Below are positions 1 to 11,553 of a stretch of 64,000 bases of DNA, one piece after another. The first letter of the stretch is position 1. Each line of letters begins with the position of its first letter. A model generated the notes under the pieces. That model did no database searches. It saw only the letters and a program-made list of their open reading frames with translations, and had not been told where the DNA came from. Origin of the DNA: Mumia flava (GTDB taxonomy: Bacteria; Actinomycetota; Actinomycetes; Propionibacteriales; Nocardioidaceae); contig NZ_PGEZ01000002.1 of assembly GCF_002797495.1 (NCBI RefSeq), positions 1 to 64,000 of the forward strand, given 5' to 3'. The translations under genes and the position numbers were made by a program.

Positions 1-94
1 AACACCCGGTAACATTCCGAACCCGGAAGTTAAGCCCTTCAGCGCCGATGGTACTGCACGGGAGACTGTGTGGGAGAGTAGGACGCCGCCGGAC
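1..94 (+). rRNA. 5S rRNA, 3' part (truncated by window edge)
   Basis: The segment carries the conserved 5S core: cattccgaacccggaag near 13-29, then gcgccgatggtactgca near 42-58, then tgtgggagagtagg near 69-82 and a gccgccgga end. About 25 bases of the 5' end lie outside the window. It is presumably the last gene of an rrn operon, since a strong hairpin follows at once. The exact 3' end (around 93-95) is estimated from the family. Confidence 0.93.
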
Positions 95-104
95 AGATTC
101 TTGT

Positions 105-149
105 GATGGAGGGGTTGGGACAGCCACCGGCTGACCCAACCCCTCCATC
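105..149 (+). terminator. rrn operon terminator hairpin
   Basis: A near-perfect dyad follows the 5S gene. Positions 105-119 (gatggaggggttggg) pair with 135-149. After one A-A mismatch the stem continues with cagcc (121-125) against ggctg (129-133) and an acc loop. The downstream T run is weak (atttgtg), as is usual in high-GC actinobacteria. Confidence 0.85.
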
Positions 150-208
150 CATTTGTGCCCGCCCCGTCCTGCGGCCTGTGTCGAAACGCCGCGGCAGCCG
201 TGAGGCGG

Positions 209-1318
209 TCAGTCCCACCGGTGCATCAGGAGCCCGACCCGTGGCTTCGGCGCGAAGGACGACGACTTGTGGGCGAGAACCTCGCCCGTGCTGGCCGCGC
301 GGTCGATCGAGTCGAGGTCCGGGCGCCCGACGAGCGCCGCGGTGGACTTCGAACCGGCCGCGGCGAGCGCGCGTGCGAGGTCGGGCTCGAAGCCGACGGG
401 CTCGATGCTGCGAGGATCGGCAAGGGTGCGTGCGGCGGCGTCGATCCGACGGGTCGCGCACGGCGGCAGCGCCGCCCCGAGGTGCCGCCGTCCGTCGCTG
501 AGGACCACGTGGGTGGCGCCGCTCTCGAGGAAGGCCGCGACGTCCGGCTCCGTGCCTGCGATCGGCGCGAGCTGGTCCGGTGCGAGCTCGTCGACGAGGT
601 CGTCGAGGCCGGTCCCGTTGACGACACGATGGATCGCCCCGACCTGGATGGCGTCGGGATCGAGCACGAGGGTGAGCGCGTGGCGGGCTGCTCCGGCAGG
701 CAGCGCACGCCACGCCGCGTACCGGTGGTGTCCGTCGGCGATCGTCAGGGGCGCACGGCCGAGGGTGGCGCAGATCGTGTCGACGACCTCCGGCTCGGTG
801 ATGGCCCACAGCCGATCGGTGCGGGTCCCGCTGCGGACCACGAGGTCCGGCTCGACCCCCGCGATGCGGGGCGCGACGAGCGTGGCGACCCGCAGGCCGG
901 GCCGGAACGCCGTGAGCGGTTCCCAGTGGCCGTGCGTGGTGGCGGCGAGGGCTGACTGGACCTCGACGTAGCGTTCGATCACCTCCTCGTGCGGGCGCAG
1001 GAGGCCGCTGTCGAGATCGATCAGGGCGGCGAGGCCGAGGGCGGTGCGCCCGGCCTCGTCGATCTGGTACGCCCACAGCGCCGGTCCGCGCAGCGGCACG
1101 AGCCGGCCCGAGGCGGACCACGCCCGCACGACCCGGGCCGAGGTGGCCGGGTCGTCGTCACGGAAGGCGGGCTCGAGCAGACGCAGGACGTGTCCGTCGG
1201 GCACGTCGTCGGGTGCGTGCGCCCAGGGCGACGCTGCGACGTAGGTGCGACGGGCCAGCTCCTCGGCGCTCCCGGACAGGCGCCATCCCTCGAACGGCAT
1301 GATCGCGGCGTTGTCCAC
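209..1318 (-). CDS. DUF1015 family protein
   Basis: This 369-residue cytosolic protein has the DUF1015 hallmarks: an N-terminal MPFEGWR segment (residues 7-13), HEE near 110 and ADGHHRY near 194-200. The family is widespread but its biochemical role is unknown. The His-rich ADGHHRY segment suggests a catalytic or metal/nucleotide site, which is inference. The GTG start at 1318 is supported by a TAGGAT -10 box on the minus strand (1330-1325) six bases upstream, so the mRNA is probably leaderless. It is divergent from the HAD phosphatase gene with only 44 bases between start codons. Its 3' end faces the rrn terminator. Confidence 0.85.
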   Translation of the reverse strand: MDNAAIMPFEGWRLSGSAEELARRTYVAASPWAHAPDDVPDGHVLRLLEPAFRDDDPATSARVVRAWSASGRLVPLRGPALWAYQIDEAGRTALGLAALIDLDSGLLRPHEEVIERYVEVQSALAATTHGHWEPLTAFRPGLRVATLVAPRIAGVEPDLVVRSGTRTDRLWAITEPEVVDTICATLGRAPLTIADGHHRYAAWRALPAGAARHALTLVLDPDAIQVGAIHRVVNGTGLDDLVDELAPDQLAPIAGTEPDVAAFLESGATHVVLSDGRRHLGAALPPCATRRIDAAARTLADPRSIEPVGFEPDLARALAAAGSKSTAALVGRPDLDSIDRAASTGEVLAHKSSSFAPKPRVGLLMHRWD

Positions 1319-1362
1319 CGGTGCATCCTAGGCGCTCGGTCGAGCCCCTAGGCTGGGCAGCG
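1319..1362. promoter_or_regulatory. compact divergent leaderless promoter pair
   Basis: Two -10 boxes lie back to back: TAGGAT on the minus strand (1330-1325) six bases before the GTG of the DUF1015 gene, and TAGGCT on the plus strand (1349-1354) eight bases before the ATG of the HAD gene. Each -10 lies inside a CCTAGG palindrome (1327-1332 and 1347-1352), spaced 20 bp apart. With 17-bp spacers, the -35 region of each promoter would fall on the -10 of the other, so simultaneous occupancy looks hard. That last point is inference. Confidence 0.6.
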
Positions 1363-2505
1363 ATGAGCGAGACCGCCCCTGTCGCCGCGACCCCGGTCGC
1401 CGTGCCCTCCGCTGACGGTTCCGAGCCGCCCTCGGGCCGGGCCCGGCCCGTCGAGCGGCTGCTGTCGGTCGACGCGGCGCTGACCGGGGTGTACGACGTC
1501 GCGATGCTGGATCTCGACGGGGTGGTCTACCGCGGCGACCATGCGGTGGACCACGCTGCCGCGGTGCTGCACGGGGCCAGTGGGGAGGGGATGCGGCTCG
1601 GGTACGTCACGAACAACGCGTCCCGCACGCCCGCGGACGTGGTCGCGAAGCTCCGCGGGATCGGGATGCCGGTCGATGACGACGGTGTGGTCACCTCGGC
1701 GCAGGCCGCAGGTCGACTGGTGGCCGCCGCCGTGCCGAGGGGCGCGCGCGTCCTGGTGGTCGGCGGCCGCGGGCTGGAGGCCGCACTCACCGAGCACGGG
1801 CTCGTGCCCGTCCGGTCGCTGGCCGACGACCCCGCCGCGGTGGTGCAGGGGTTCGACCCGACGCTGTCGTGGCCGGACCTGGCCGAGGGCGCGTACGCGG
1901 TGGAGCGCGGGCTGCCGTGGGTCGCGAGCAACACCGACATGTCGATCCCGACGGCTCGGGGGATCGCCCCGGGGAACGGCACGATGGTCGCGGCGGTGGC
2001 CGCCGCGACCGGGGCGACACCGCAGGTCGCCGGCAAGCCGTACCCGCCGTTGTTCGACGAGACCGTGCTGCGGATCGGCGGGGAACGACCCCTGGTCGTC
2101 GGGGACCGGCTGGACACCGACATCGAGGGCGCCGTGGCGGTCGGCGCCGACAGCCTGCTCGTGCTGACCGGCGTGTCGCGGCTCGCTGACGTGGCGGCCG
2201 CCGAGCCGCTGCGACGCCCGACCTTCATCGCCGCCGACCTCCGGGGGCTGTCGGGCACCCAGCCGCCGGTCGGGCTCGAGGAGCGCCCGTCGGGAGTGCG
2301 TGCGACCTGCGCGACCGTCACCGTCGAGGTGGTCGACGGCGAGGTCCGGCCCGCGCCGGGCACGCCCGCTGCCGATGAGTACGAGACCGTCACCGCACTG
2401 TTGCGTGCGTGCGTCGCGGCAGCCTGGGCGACGACGGCACGGGGCGGTCCGGTCCCCGACGTGGCGGCCGTGGCGGACGCGCTCGACGGGTGGTCGGTGC
2501 GATGA
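1363..2505 (+). CDS. HAD-IIA family phosphatase (NagD-like)
   Basis: This 380-residue hydrolase has HAD motif I DLDGVVYRG at about 50-58 (nucleophile D50, acid/base D52), motif II in YVTNNASRTP at about 81-90, a GKPYPPLF segment carrying the motif III lysine, and motif IV VGDRLDTDIEGA at about 246-257. The order and spacing fit the HAD-IIA cap subclass (NagD, phosphoglycolate or glycerol-phosphate phosphatases). The substrate cannot be read from sequence. The ATG at 1363 is chosen because TAGGCT sits eight bases upstream. An upstream GTG at 1321 in the same frame would overlap this promoter. In mycobacteria the homologue also precedes tlyA. Confidence 0.88.
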   Translation: MSETAPVAATPVAVPSADGSEPPSGRARPVERLLSVDAALTGVYDVAMLDLDGVVYRGDHAVDHAAAVLHGASGEGMRLGYVTNNASRTPADVVAKLRGIGMPVDDDGVVTSAQAAGRLVAAAVPRGARVLVVGGRGLEAALTEHGLVPVRSLADDPAAVVQGFDPTLSWPDLAEGAYAVERGLPWVASNTDMSIPTARGIAPGNGTMVAAVAAATGATPQVAGKPYPPLFDETVLRIGGERPLVVGDRLDTDIEGAVAVGADSLLVLTGVSRLADVAAAEPLRRPTFIAADLRGLSGTQPPVGLEERPSGVRATCATVTVEVVDGEVRPAPGTPAADEYETVTALLRACVAAAWATTARGGPVPDVAAVADALDGWSVR

Positions 2506-2564
2506 TCGAGGCACGGGGCGCGGGCGGCGCAGCCCGCCCCGCGACGACGCGAGAGGACCGAACG

Positions 2565-2771
2565 ATGCCCGAGGTGCGCGATCAGGACCCGTCCGGGTCG
2601 ACGGCCCACGATCCTCGCGTGGCCGCGGTGCTCGCTGATCTCGACCAGCTCGCCGACCTCCCCGTCGAGGAGCATCCTGGGGTGTACGAGGCGGTGCACG
2701 CGAAGCTGCGCGCCGTCCTCGACGGCGCGGACCCGACCGCGGACCCGGCCGAGGAGCCGGGCGGGCCGTGA
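2565..2771 (+). CDS. small conserved acidic protein upstream of tlyA
   Basis: A 68-residue protein (start MPEVRDQD, containing HDPRVAAVLADLDQLADLP) with one amphipathic helical stretch and an acidic, Pro-rich C terminus. No signal peptide or membrane segment is visible. Similar tiny proteins sit between the HAD gene and tlyA in other actinobacteria. No function is known to me. The ATG at 2565 follows a weak gagagg Shine-Dalgarno. Its TGA overlaps the GTG of tlyA (GTGA), implying translational coupling. Confidence 0.75.
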   Translation: MPEVRDQDPSGSTAHDPRVAAVLADLDQLADLPVEEHPGVYEAVHAKLRAVLDGADPTADPAEEPGGP

Positions 2772-3592
2772 GCCGACGGGTACGGCTGGACGCCGAGCTC
2801 GTTCGCCGGGGGATGGCGCGTTCGCGCGACCACGCCGGCGATCTCGTCGTGCGCGGCCTCGTGACCGTGGCCGGCAGCCCGGCGACCAAGGCCGCGACCC
2901 AGGTGGGCACGGACCAGGCGATCGTCGTCCGCGACACCGACGATCCCGGCTACGCCTCACGCGGCGCGTACAAGCTGCTGGGCGCGCTCGACGCATTCGA
3001 ACCCGCGGGCCTGCAGGTCCGGGGTCGGCGGTGCCTCGACGCGGGTGCGTCGACGGGCGGGTTCACCGACGTGCTGCTGCGCCGGGACGTCGCCGAGGTG
3101 GTCGCCGTGGACGTGGGCTACGGACAGCTGGTGTGGGCCCTGCGCAACGATCCGCGCGTCGTCGTGCTGGACCGGACGAACGTGCGCGACCTGGACGTCG
3201 AGGCGGTCGGCGGACCGGTCGACCTGGTCGTGTCGGACCTGTCGTTCATCTCGCTGCGGCTCGTGGTGCCGGTGCTGGCCGGCCTGTGTGCGTCCGACGG
3301 CGATCTGGTGCTGATGGTCAAGCCGCAGTTCGAGGTCGGACGGGAGCGGGTCGGCAAGAAGGGCGTCGTACGCGACCCGGCTCTGCACGTGGAGGCGGTG
3401 CTCGGCGTCTGCGAGAGCGCTGCCACCGTCGGCTGGGGGACGGCCGGCGTGGCTGCGAGCCCGCTGCCCGGTCCGAGCGGCAACGTCGAGTACTTCGTCT
3501 GGTTGCGGTCCCAGGCCGGGACCGTGGACCCCGAGGCGGTCAGGCTGGCGGTCGAGACCGGCCCGCTCGTACGAGGACGGGAGAACGCATGA
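2768..3592 (+). CDS. tlyA: TlyA, 16S/23S rRNA (cytidine-2'-O)-methyltransferase
   Basis: A 274-residue protein with an N-terminal S4 RNA-binding domain (about 4-60) and an FtsJ-like SAM methyltransferase domain. The SAM motif is LDAGASTGGF at about 91-100. The expected K-D-K catalytic residues are visible in YKLLGAL (about K69), VSDLSFIS (about D156) and MVKPQFE (about K184). TlyA 2'-O-methylates cytidines in both rRNAs and in mycobacteria confers capreomycin sensitivity. The GTG start overlaps the upstream stop, and the stop overlaps the nadK start (ATGA). Confidence 0.95.
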   Translation: MSRRVRLDAELVRRGMARSRDHAGDLVVRGLVTVAGSPATKAATQVGTDQAIVVRDTDDPGYASRGAYKLLGALDAFEPAGLQVRGRRCLDAGASTGGFTDVLLRRDVAEVVAVDVGYGQLVWALRNDPRVVVLDRTNVRDLDVEAVGGPVDLVVSDLSFISLRLVVPVLAGLCASDGDLVLMVKPQFEVGRERVGKKGVVRDPALHVEAVLGVCESAATVGWGTAGVAASPLPGPSGNVEYFVWLRSQAGTVDPEAVRLAVETGPLVRGRENA

Positions 3593-4542
3593 CCGAGGAC
3601 CAGAGGCGGGTGCTGATCATCGCCCACACGGGCCGCGACGCCGCGAACAAGGTTGCGGTCGCGTTCGCCACGGCGATGGCGGCCGAGCGGATCGCGGTCC
3701 GGGTCGTCGACGAGGACGCGGACCGCCTCCGGCGGTGGGGCCTGACCGACGCCGAGGTGGTGCCGTCCGCGCCGGCTGCGGGCCAGGGCTGCGAGCTGGC
3801 GGTCGTCTTCGGTGGCGACGGGACGCTGCTGCGCGCTGCTGAGCTGGTCCGCGACTGCGGGACCCCGCTCGTGGGTGTGAACCTCGGCCACGTCGGCTTC
3901 CTCGCCGAGGCCGACGTCGACGACCTGGACTTCACGGTCCGCCGGCTGGTCGAGCGGGCGTACGTGGTCGAGGAGCGGATGACGGTCGACACGCGCGTCC
4001 TGGTCGGCGACGTCGAGGTGGCGTCCGGGTGGGCGCTGAACGAGGCGTCGGTCGAGAAGGCGGCGCGGGAGCGGATGCTCGAGCTCGTCGTGGCGGTCGA
4101 CGACCGTCCGCTGTCGCGGTGGGGGTGCGACGGCGTGGTGTGCGCGACCCCGACGGGTTCGACGGCCTACAACTTCAGCGCGGGCGGTCCGGTGGTCTGG
4201 CCCGAGGTGGAGGCGCTCCTGATGGTGCCGATCAGCGCCCACGCGCTGTTCGCGCGACCGCTGGTCGTCTCGCCACGGTCGAAGCTGTCGATCCAGGTCA
4301 TCCCCGACGCGTCCGCAGCAGCGGTGCTGTGGTGCGACGGTCGACGGACCTACGACCTGCCGCCGGGCGCGAAGGTCGAGATCACCCAGGGTGAGCGTCC
4401 GGTCCGTCTGGCGCGGCTCCACCGGGCGCCGTTCACCGACCGTCTGGTCGCGAAGTTCGACCTTCCGGTCAGCGGGTGGCGGGGGAGCGCTGCACGGCGG
4501 ATGGCCGTCGAGGATTCCGAGACGTTCGAGGACGAGGGGTGA
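3589..4542 (+). CDS. nadK: NAD kinase
   Basis: A 317-residue cytosolic enzyme that phosphorylates NAD to NADP. Visible family motifs are the GGDGT nucleotide loop (about 75-79), LNEASVEK near 150 and the GCDGVVCATPTGSTAY signature near 180-194, all diagnostic of NadK/PpnK. The start is ATG at 3589, overlapping the tlyA stop. The stop overlaps a GTG that begins recN. The tlyA-nadK-recN order matches mycobacteria. Confidence 0.96.
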   Translation: MTEDQRRVLIIAHTGRDAANKVAVAFATAMAAERIAVRVVDEDADRLRRWGLTDAEVVPSAPAAGQGCELAVVFGGDGTLLRAAELVRDCGTPLVGVNLGHVGFLAEADVDDLDFTVRRLVERAYVVEERMTVDTRVLVGDVEVASGWALNEASVEKAARERMLELVVAVDDRPLSRWGCDGVVCATPTGSTAYNFSAGGPVVWPEVEALLMVPISAHALFARPLVVSPRSKLSIQVIPDASAAAVLWCDGRRTYDLPPGAKVEITQGERPVRLARLHRAPFTDRLVAKFDLPVSGWRGSAARRMAVEDSETFEDEG

Positions 4543-6257
4543 GGGCACGCGTGTGGCAGGAGATCCGGTTGAGCTCGCTCGGGGTGATCGCCGAGGCCGA
4601 GCTCGTGCTCGGGCCCGGGCTCACCGTGATCACCGGTGAGACCGGTGCGGGCAAGACGATGGTCGTGACGGCGCTCGGGCTGCTGCGCGGGACCCGCGCG
4701 GACGCCGGTCTGGTGCGGCACGGCGACGAGCGGGCCAGGGTGGAGGCGCGCGTCGCCGTCGACGCGCACGACGAGGTCGAGCGGATCCTGGCGGACACGC
4801 CGGCGGAGCTCGACGAGGGTGAGCTCGTGATCGCCCGGACCGTCGGCAAGGACGGTCGCTCGCGTGCGTACCTCGGCGGTGCGTCGGTCCCGGCCGGGCT
4901 GCTGGCGCGGGTCAGCGAGCACCTCGTGGCGGTGCACGGGCAGTCCGACCAGCACCGTCTGCTCCAGCTCGGGACGCAGCGGGCGGCCCTCGACCGCTTC
5001 GGGGAGCTGGACGACCTGCTCGACGCGTACCGCCCCGGCTACGCCCGGCTGCTCGAGGCACGGCGCGAGCTCGACGAGCTGACGGCGGCCGAGCAGGAGC
5101 GGGCCCGCGAGCTCGACCTGCTGCTGTTCGGCCTGGACGAGATCGCGGCCGTGGACCCGCAGCCCGGCGAGGACGACGACCTGCGGGCGGAGGAGGACCG
5201 GCTGGCCCATGCGGAGTCGCTGGTCGCGGCCGCCGTCGAGGCGCACCACCTGCTCTCGGACACCGACGACAGCCTCGACGTCATGGACCTCCTGGGCAGG
5301 ACCGGCGCCCTGCTCGACCAGGTCCGGGCGTACGACCCCGACCTGGACGCGATCGCCGGCCGCCTGGAGGAGGTTCGGTTCACGATCTCCGACGTGGCCG
5401 GTGAGCTGGCGTCGTACCCGGAGCGGGTCGAGGCCGACCCGGCGCGTCTCGCGGCGGTCTCCGAGCGGCGTGCGGCGCTCGCGGGTCTGACCCGCAAGTA
5501 CGGAGCCCAGGTCGCCGATGTCCTCGAGTGGGCCGAGGACGCGCAGCAGCGGGTCGAGGGACTGCGGGGTGACGACGAGCGGATCGCGGCCCTGACCGAC
5601 GAGGTCACCGGCCTCGAGCAGTCGCTGACGACCCAGGCCGCCCGCATCACCGAGGCCCGCGCGGCCGCCGCCGTACGCCTGGCCGAGCAGGTGGAGCGCG
5701 AGCTGGAGGCTCTCGCGATGCCGCACGCGCGTCTGGTGGTCGACGTCCGCACCCCGGACGCGCCGACTCCGGCCGACCTCGGACCGGACGGGCTGGATGC
5801 GGTCGAGATGCTGCTCGCCGCGAACGCCGGAGCGTCGCCGCGTCCGCTCGCGAAGGGGGCGAGCGGGGGTGAGCTCTCGCGGGTGATGCTCGCGCTCGAG
5901 GTCGTGCTGGCGGAGGGGACGAGCGTGCCGACGTTCGTCTTCGACGAGGTCGACGCCGGCATCGGGGGTCGCGCCGCGATCGAGGTCGGGCGTCGGCTCG
6001 CCCGGCTGGCCACCCGTGCTCAGGTCGTGGTGGTCACGCACCTGCCGCAGGTCGCCGCGTTCGCCGACCGGCACTACCACGTGCACAAGACCGACGACGG
6101 CACCGTGACCACCAGCGACGTCGCCCATCTGGGCGACCCGGAGCGGGTCGCCGAGCTCTCGCGGATGCTGGCGGGGCTGGAGGGGTCCGCGACCGCCGAG
6201 GCGCACGCGCGCGAGCTGGTGGCGCTGGCGGCCGACGACCGGGCGGTCGGCGGCTGA
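4539..6257 (+). CDS. recN: DNA repair protein RecN
   Basis: A 572-residue SMC-like ATPase for double-strand break repair. The Walker A GETGAGKT is at about 33-40. A long helical middle is rich in E/R/A, consistent with a coiled coil (about 150-370). The ABC signature KGASGGELSRVMLALE is near 439-454, followed by Walker B FVFDEVDAGIGG and THLPQVAAFAD. The GTG at 4539 overlaps the nadK stop (GTGA). Another GTG at 4551 is possible and fits the usual family N terminus equally well. Confidence 0.94.
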   Translation: MRARVWQEIRLSSLGVIAEAELVLGPGLTVITGETGAGKTMVVTALGLLRGTRADAGLVRHGDERARVEARVAVDAHDEVERILADTPAELDEGELVIARTVGKDGRSRAYLGGASVPAGLLARVSEHLVAVHGQSDQHRLLQLGTQRAALDRFGELDDLLDAYRPGYARLLEARRELDELTAAEQERARELDLLLFGLDEIAAVDPQPGEDDDLRAEEDRLAHAESLVAAAVEAHHLLSDTDDSLDVMDLLGRTGALLDQVRAYDPDLDAIAGRLEEVRFTISDVAGELASYPERVEADPARLAAVSERRAALAGLTRKYGAQVADVLEWAEDAQQRVEGLRGDDERIAALTDEVTGLEQSLTTQAARITEARAAAAVRLAEQVERELEALAMPHARLVVDVRTPDAPTPADLGPDGLDAVEMLLAANAGASPRPLAKGASGGELSRVMLALEVVLAEGTSVPTFVFDEVDAGIGGRAAIEVGRRLARLATRAQVVVVTHLPQVAAFADRHYHVHKTDDGTVTTSDVAHLGDPERVAELSRMLAGLEGSATAEAHARELVALAADDRAVGG

Positions 6258-6283
6258 GCGGCCGGGCGCGCCGGCACGGCGCG

Positions 6284-6817
6284 GTGGAGCCGCGAGCGGT
6301 GGTCGCGCAGCCCTTCGCGACGCATCGGCTCCGGCTGCGGCCCTTGCAGGTCGACGACGCCGCGACGATGGCCGACGTGCTGGGCGATCCCGCGCTGCAC
6401 GTCTTCACCGGCGGAGCGCCGCTGTCGGCCGACGATCTCCGGGTGCGCTACGAGCGGCTCGTGGCCGGGTCGCCGGACCCGGACGTCGGCTGGCTCAACT
6501 GGGTCGTGCGGCTCGGCTCCGCCCGTGAGCCCGTCGGCACGGTGCAGGCGACGGTTGGTCGTGCGGCCGGACCGGCGGGCGGGCTGACGGCCGAGATCGC
6601 CTGGGTCGTGGGCACGCCGTGGCAGGGCCGGGGGATCGCGACCGAGGCGGCGCAGGCGCTGGTCGGGTGGCTGCGCGAGCGCGGCATCGGCCGGGTCGTC
6701 GCCCACGTGCATCCCGACCACACCGCGTCGGCGTCGGTCGCGGCGGCTGCGGGACTGGAGCGCACCGACGTGCTGAACGACGGCGAGGTGCGGTGGCAGC
6801 GCGACCTCGGGCCCTGA
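6284..6817 (+). CDS. GNAT family N-acetyltransferase
   Basis: A 177-residue protein of the RimJ/RimL-like GNAT group. It opens with TxRLRLRPLQVDDA-like strand/helix elements and carries the acetyl-CoA loop QGRGIATEA at about 113-121, then AHVHPDHTASASVAAAAGLE near the C terminus, the classical asparagine-region equivalent. It probably acetylates a small molecule or an N-terminal amine; the substrate is unknown. The GTG start lies 26 bases after recN with no clear Shine-Dalgarno. It may be an accessory insertion in an otherwise conserved order. Confidence 0.85.
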   Translation: MEPRAVVAQPFATHRLRLRPLQVDDAATMADVLGDPALHVFTGGAPLSADDLRVRYERLVAGSPDPDVGWLNWVVRLGSAREPVGTVQATVGRAAGPAGGLTAEIAWVVGTPWQGRGIATEAAQALVGWLRERGIGRVVAHVHPDHTASASVAAAAGLERTDVLNDGEVRWQRDLGP

Positions 6818-6909
6818 CCGCACCACCTGCCGACCCGCGGGCAGCCCGTCCGACTTGTCCGGAAACACGCCCGGCGACGTCCCCTGAACGGGGAGGGCCG
6901 CGTGGCAGC

Positions 6910-8088
6910 ATGACGGCGATGAGCCCCATGAGCCTGCGTCGCACCCGACGCGCCACCAGGTCCGACCTCGTGTCCGGCCCGGTCCGTACGGTCCGCGGCC
7001 CCCGCGACGTCCGCCGGCTCCGTGCCGGCGAGGTCGCGGTGGTCGAGTGGCCCGACCTCGACCGGGCGACCGGTGAGGCCTTCGCGGCGGCCGGCGTGAC
7101 GGCTGTCGTCAACACCGCCGACTCCAGCTCCGGCCGCTATCCCAACCTCGGGCCCCAGGTCCTGCACGAGGCGGGGGTGCTGCTGATCGACGCCCCCGGC
7201 TCGGACCTGCTGCGGGTCGTCCGAGACGGCGACCGGCTGGCGTTCGACGGCGGGCACGTGCTGCGCGGCGAGGAGACGCTGGTCGAGGGGCGGGTCCTCG
7301 ACGGCGAGGCCGTCGACGAGCTGCTGGCGCGCGCCCGCAACCAGATGGCGATCCAGCTGGAGACCCTCACCGCCACGAGCGCCGAGTACCTGCGACGCGA
7401 GCACGACCTGCTGCTCGAGGGCGTCGGGATCCCGGAGCTGGCCACCGAGATGGCCGGGCGCGAGGTCGTCGTGGTGCTGCCCGGTGCCGGCGCGGCGGCG
7501 GAGCTGAAGAAGCTGCGACGCTACCTGCGCGAGTTCAAGCCGGTGCTGATCGGCGTCAACGAAGGGGCCGACGCACTGATGCAGGCCGGCTACGAGCCGG
7601 CCGTGCTCGTCGGCGACCCCGGCAGGGTCGCCGACCGATCGGTGCGGGCGGCCACCGAGATCGTGCTCGCCGGCACCCGGAGCGGGCGCGAGACCGAGGA
7701 CCGCCTCGAACGGCTCCAGCGGACGGCCTCGTCGTTCCCGGCCGCCCTGGGCAGCGAGGAGGCGGCGCTCCTGCTGGCCGACGCCGGTGGTGCACGGGTG
7801 GTGGTGACGGTGGGCGGCTTCGGATCGCTCGAGGAGTTCCTCGACTCGGCACGCTCCGGCGGCGCGACGCGCTACCTGACGCGGCTGCGCCTGGGTCCGA
7901 AGCTGGTCGACTCGCGCGCGATCGTGGGGCTCCACCGTGCGCGGATCAGCTACCCGCAGCTGATCCTGCTCATGCTGCTGGCCATGGTCCTGCTCGGGGC
8001 CGCGATCCTCACCACGCCCGTCGGGCAGGACTGGTGGGACGCCGCGAGCGGCTGGGTGTCGGGGACGTGGGAGGAGCTGCGCACGTGA
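6910..8088 (+). CDS. steA: SteA, putative cytokinetic ring protein
   Basis: A 392-residue membrane-anchored protein whose C terminus carries one hydrophobic helix (LILLMLLAMVLLGAAILTT, about 352-370) followed by a short tail, while the large N-terminal part is cytosolic. It contains DAPGSDLLR, VVVLPGAGAAAELK and VTVGGFGSLEEFLD segments reminiscent of a Rossmann/thiamin pyrophosphokinase-like fold. The length and position between recN and the steB/mctB gene match Rv1697 and corynebacterial SteA, a divisome protein. The ATG at 6910 is chosen; ATG 6919 is an alternative. Confidence 0.88.
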   Translation: MTAMSPMSLRRTRRATRSDLVSGPVRTVRGPRDVRRLRAGEVAVVEWPDLDRATGEAFAAAGVTAVVNTADSSSGRYPNLGPQVLHEAGVLLIDAPGSDLLRVVRDGDRLAFDGGHVLRGEETLVEGRVLDGEAVDELLARARNQMAIQLETLTATSAEYLRREHDLLLEGVGIPELATEMAGREVVVVLPGAGAAAELKKLRRYLREFKPVLIGVNEGADALMQAGYEPAVLVGDPGRVADRSVRAATEIVLAGTRSGRETEDRLERLQRTASSFPAALGSEEAALLLADAGGARVVVTVGGFGSLEEFLDSARSGGATRYLTRLRLGPKLVDSRAIVGLHRARISYPQLILLMLLAMVLLGAAILTTPVGQDWWDAASGWVSGTWEELRT

Positions 8089-9023
8089 CCACCATGCGCT
8101 GGGTCGTGCTGACGGCGGTCGCGGCGGTGCTGGCGCTGGCCGGCGGCATCGCCCTCGGGACCGGCGTGCTCGACACCGCCGACCCCGAACCGGCCTCGGC
8201 CGCCGACGTCCCGGAACAGCCTCGGACCACCGATCTGGACGCCGCGGCCCGCAGTCTCGAGGAGGCCGCAGCCGACGGTCCGGGTGCAGCAGCGGTCACG
8301 GACCGCCTGGCGGGCCGCAACGTCCTGCTGGTGACGCTGCCGGAGGCCTCCGAGGAGACCGTGGCGGACGTCGCCGCGTCGCTCGCCGACGCCGGGGCGA
8401 TCACGCTCGGTCAGGTCGCACTGACCGAGCGACTGCTGGATCCGGCGGAGCGCCAGTACACCGCCGGCGTCGCCCGCGAGGCGCTGGCCGACGTCGACGA
8501 CGTCGCCACGGACGGGCTCGCCGACTACGACCTCGTCGGTGCTGCGCTGGCACGCGGACTGGTCGCTCCGGGCAGCGTAGAGGTGGATGCCCCGGCGGGC
8601 ACGGTCGTGGACGCCTTCGACCGAGCCGGGCTGATCGCCGTCGAGGAGCGTCCGACCCGCCGGGCGGGTGTCCTGGTGGTGGTCACCGGCAACGGTCGCG
8701 GGTACGACTCGGGGCGCGGCGAGCTCCTGTCCACCGTGCTGGGCGGCCTCGACGCGGCCGACGTCGGCACGCTCGTCGCGGGTCCCGTGGGATCGGGTCG
8801 CGCCGAGGGCGCGGTCGGCGCCGTACGGTCCGGTCCGGCGGCCGCGGAGGTCTCCACCGTGGACGCCGCGGACCTGGCCCTGGGGCGTGTGTCGGCCATC
8901 GTCGCCCTGTCCGACGAGGTCGGCGGGACGAGCGGCCACTACGGGACCGCGCCGGGTGCCGATGCGGTTCTTCCCGCCCTCGCGGGGAGCTCCGCGGCAC
9001 CGACGGCTGCGCCGAGCCCGTGA
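8085..9023 (+). CDS. steB: SteB / MctB-family membrane-anchored protein
   Basis: A 312-residue protein with one N-terminal transmembrane helix (about 5-24: VVLTAVAAVLALAGGIALG) followed by a large extracytoplasmic domain poor in cysteine. It ends in an Ala/Pro/Ser tail. Homologues are called copper transporter MctB (Rv1698) or SteB. The pairing with SteA through a GTGA overlap (8085-8088) supports the SteA-SteB divisome complex, with SteB as the outer part. The copper-channel label is contested, and this copy shows no obvious Cys/His copper motif. Confidence 0.85.
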   Translation: MTTMRWVVLTAVAAVLALAGGIALGTGVLDTADPEPASAADVPEQPRTTDLDAAARSLEEAAADGPGAAAVTDRLAGRNVLLVTLPEASEETVADVAASLADAGAITLGQVALTERLLDPAERQYTAGVAREALADVDDVATDGLADYDLVGAALARGLVAPGSVEVDAPAGTVVDAFDRAGLIAVEERPTRRAGVLVVVTGNGRGYDSGRGELLSTVLGGLDAADVGTLVAGPVGSGRAEGAVGAVRSGPAAAEVSTVDAADLALGRVSAIVALSDEVGGTSGHYGTAPGADAVLPALAGSSAAPTAAPSP

Positions 9024-9076
9024 CGTGTTCCTCGGCACGCCCCGCGCGCCGGGCCTGCGTCCGTGGAGTCGGTTGG

Positions 9077-11511
<2,435 letters not shown>

Positions 11512-11553
11512 GATCGGAGGCGTCGGCTCGCCCGCGACGCGGGAGGGGGTGCG

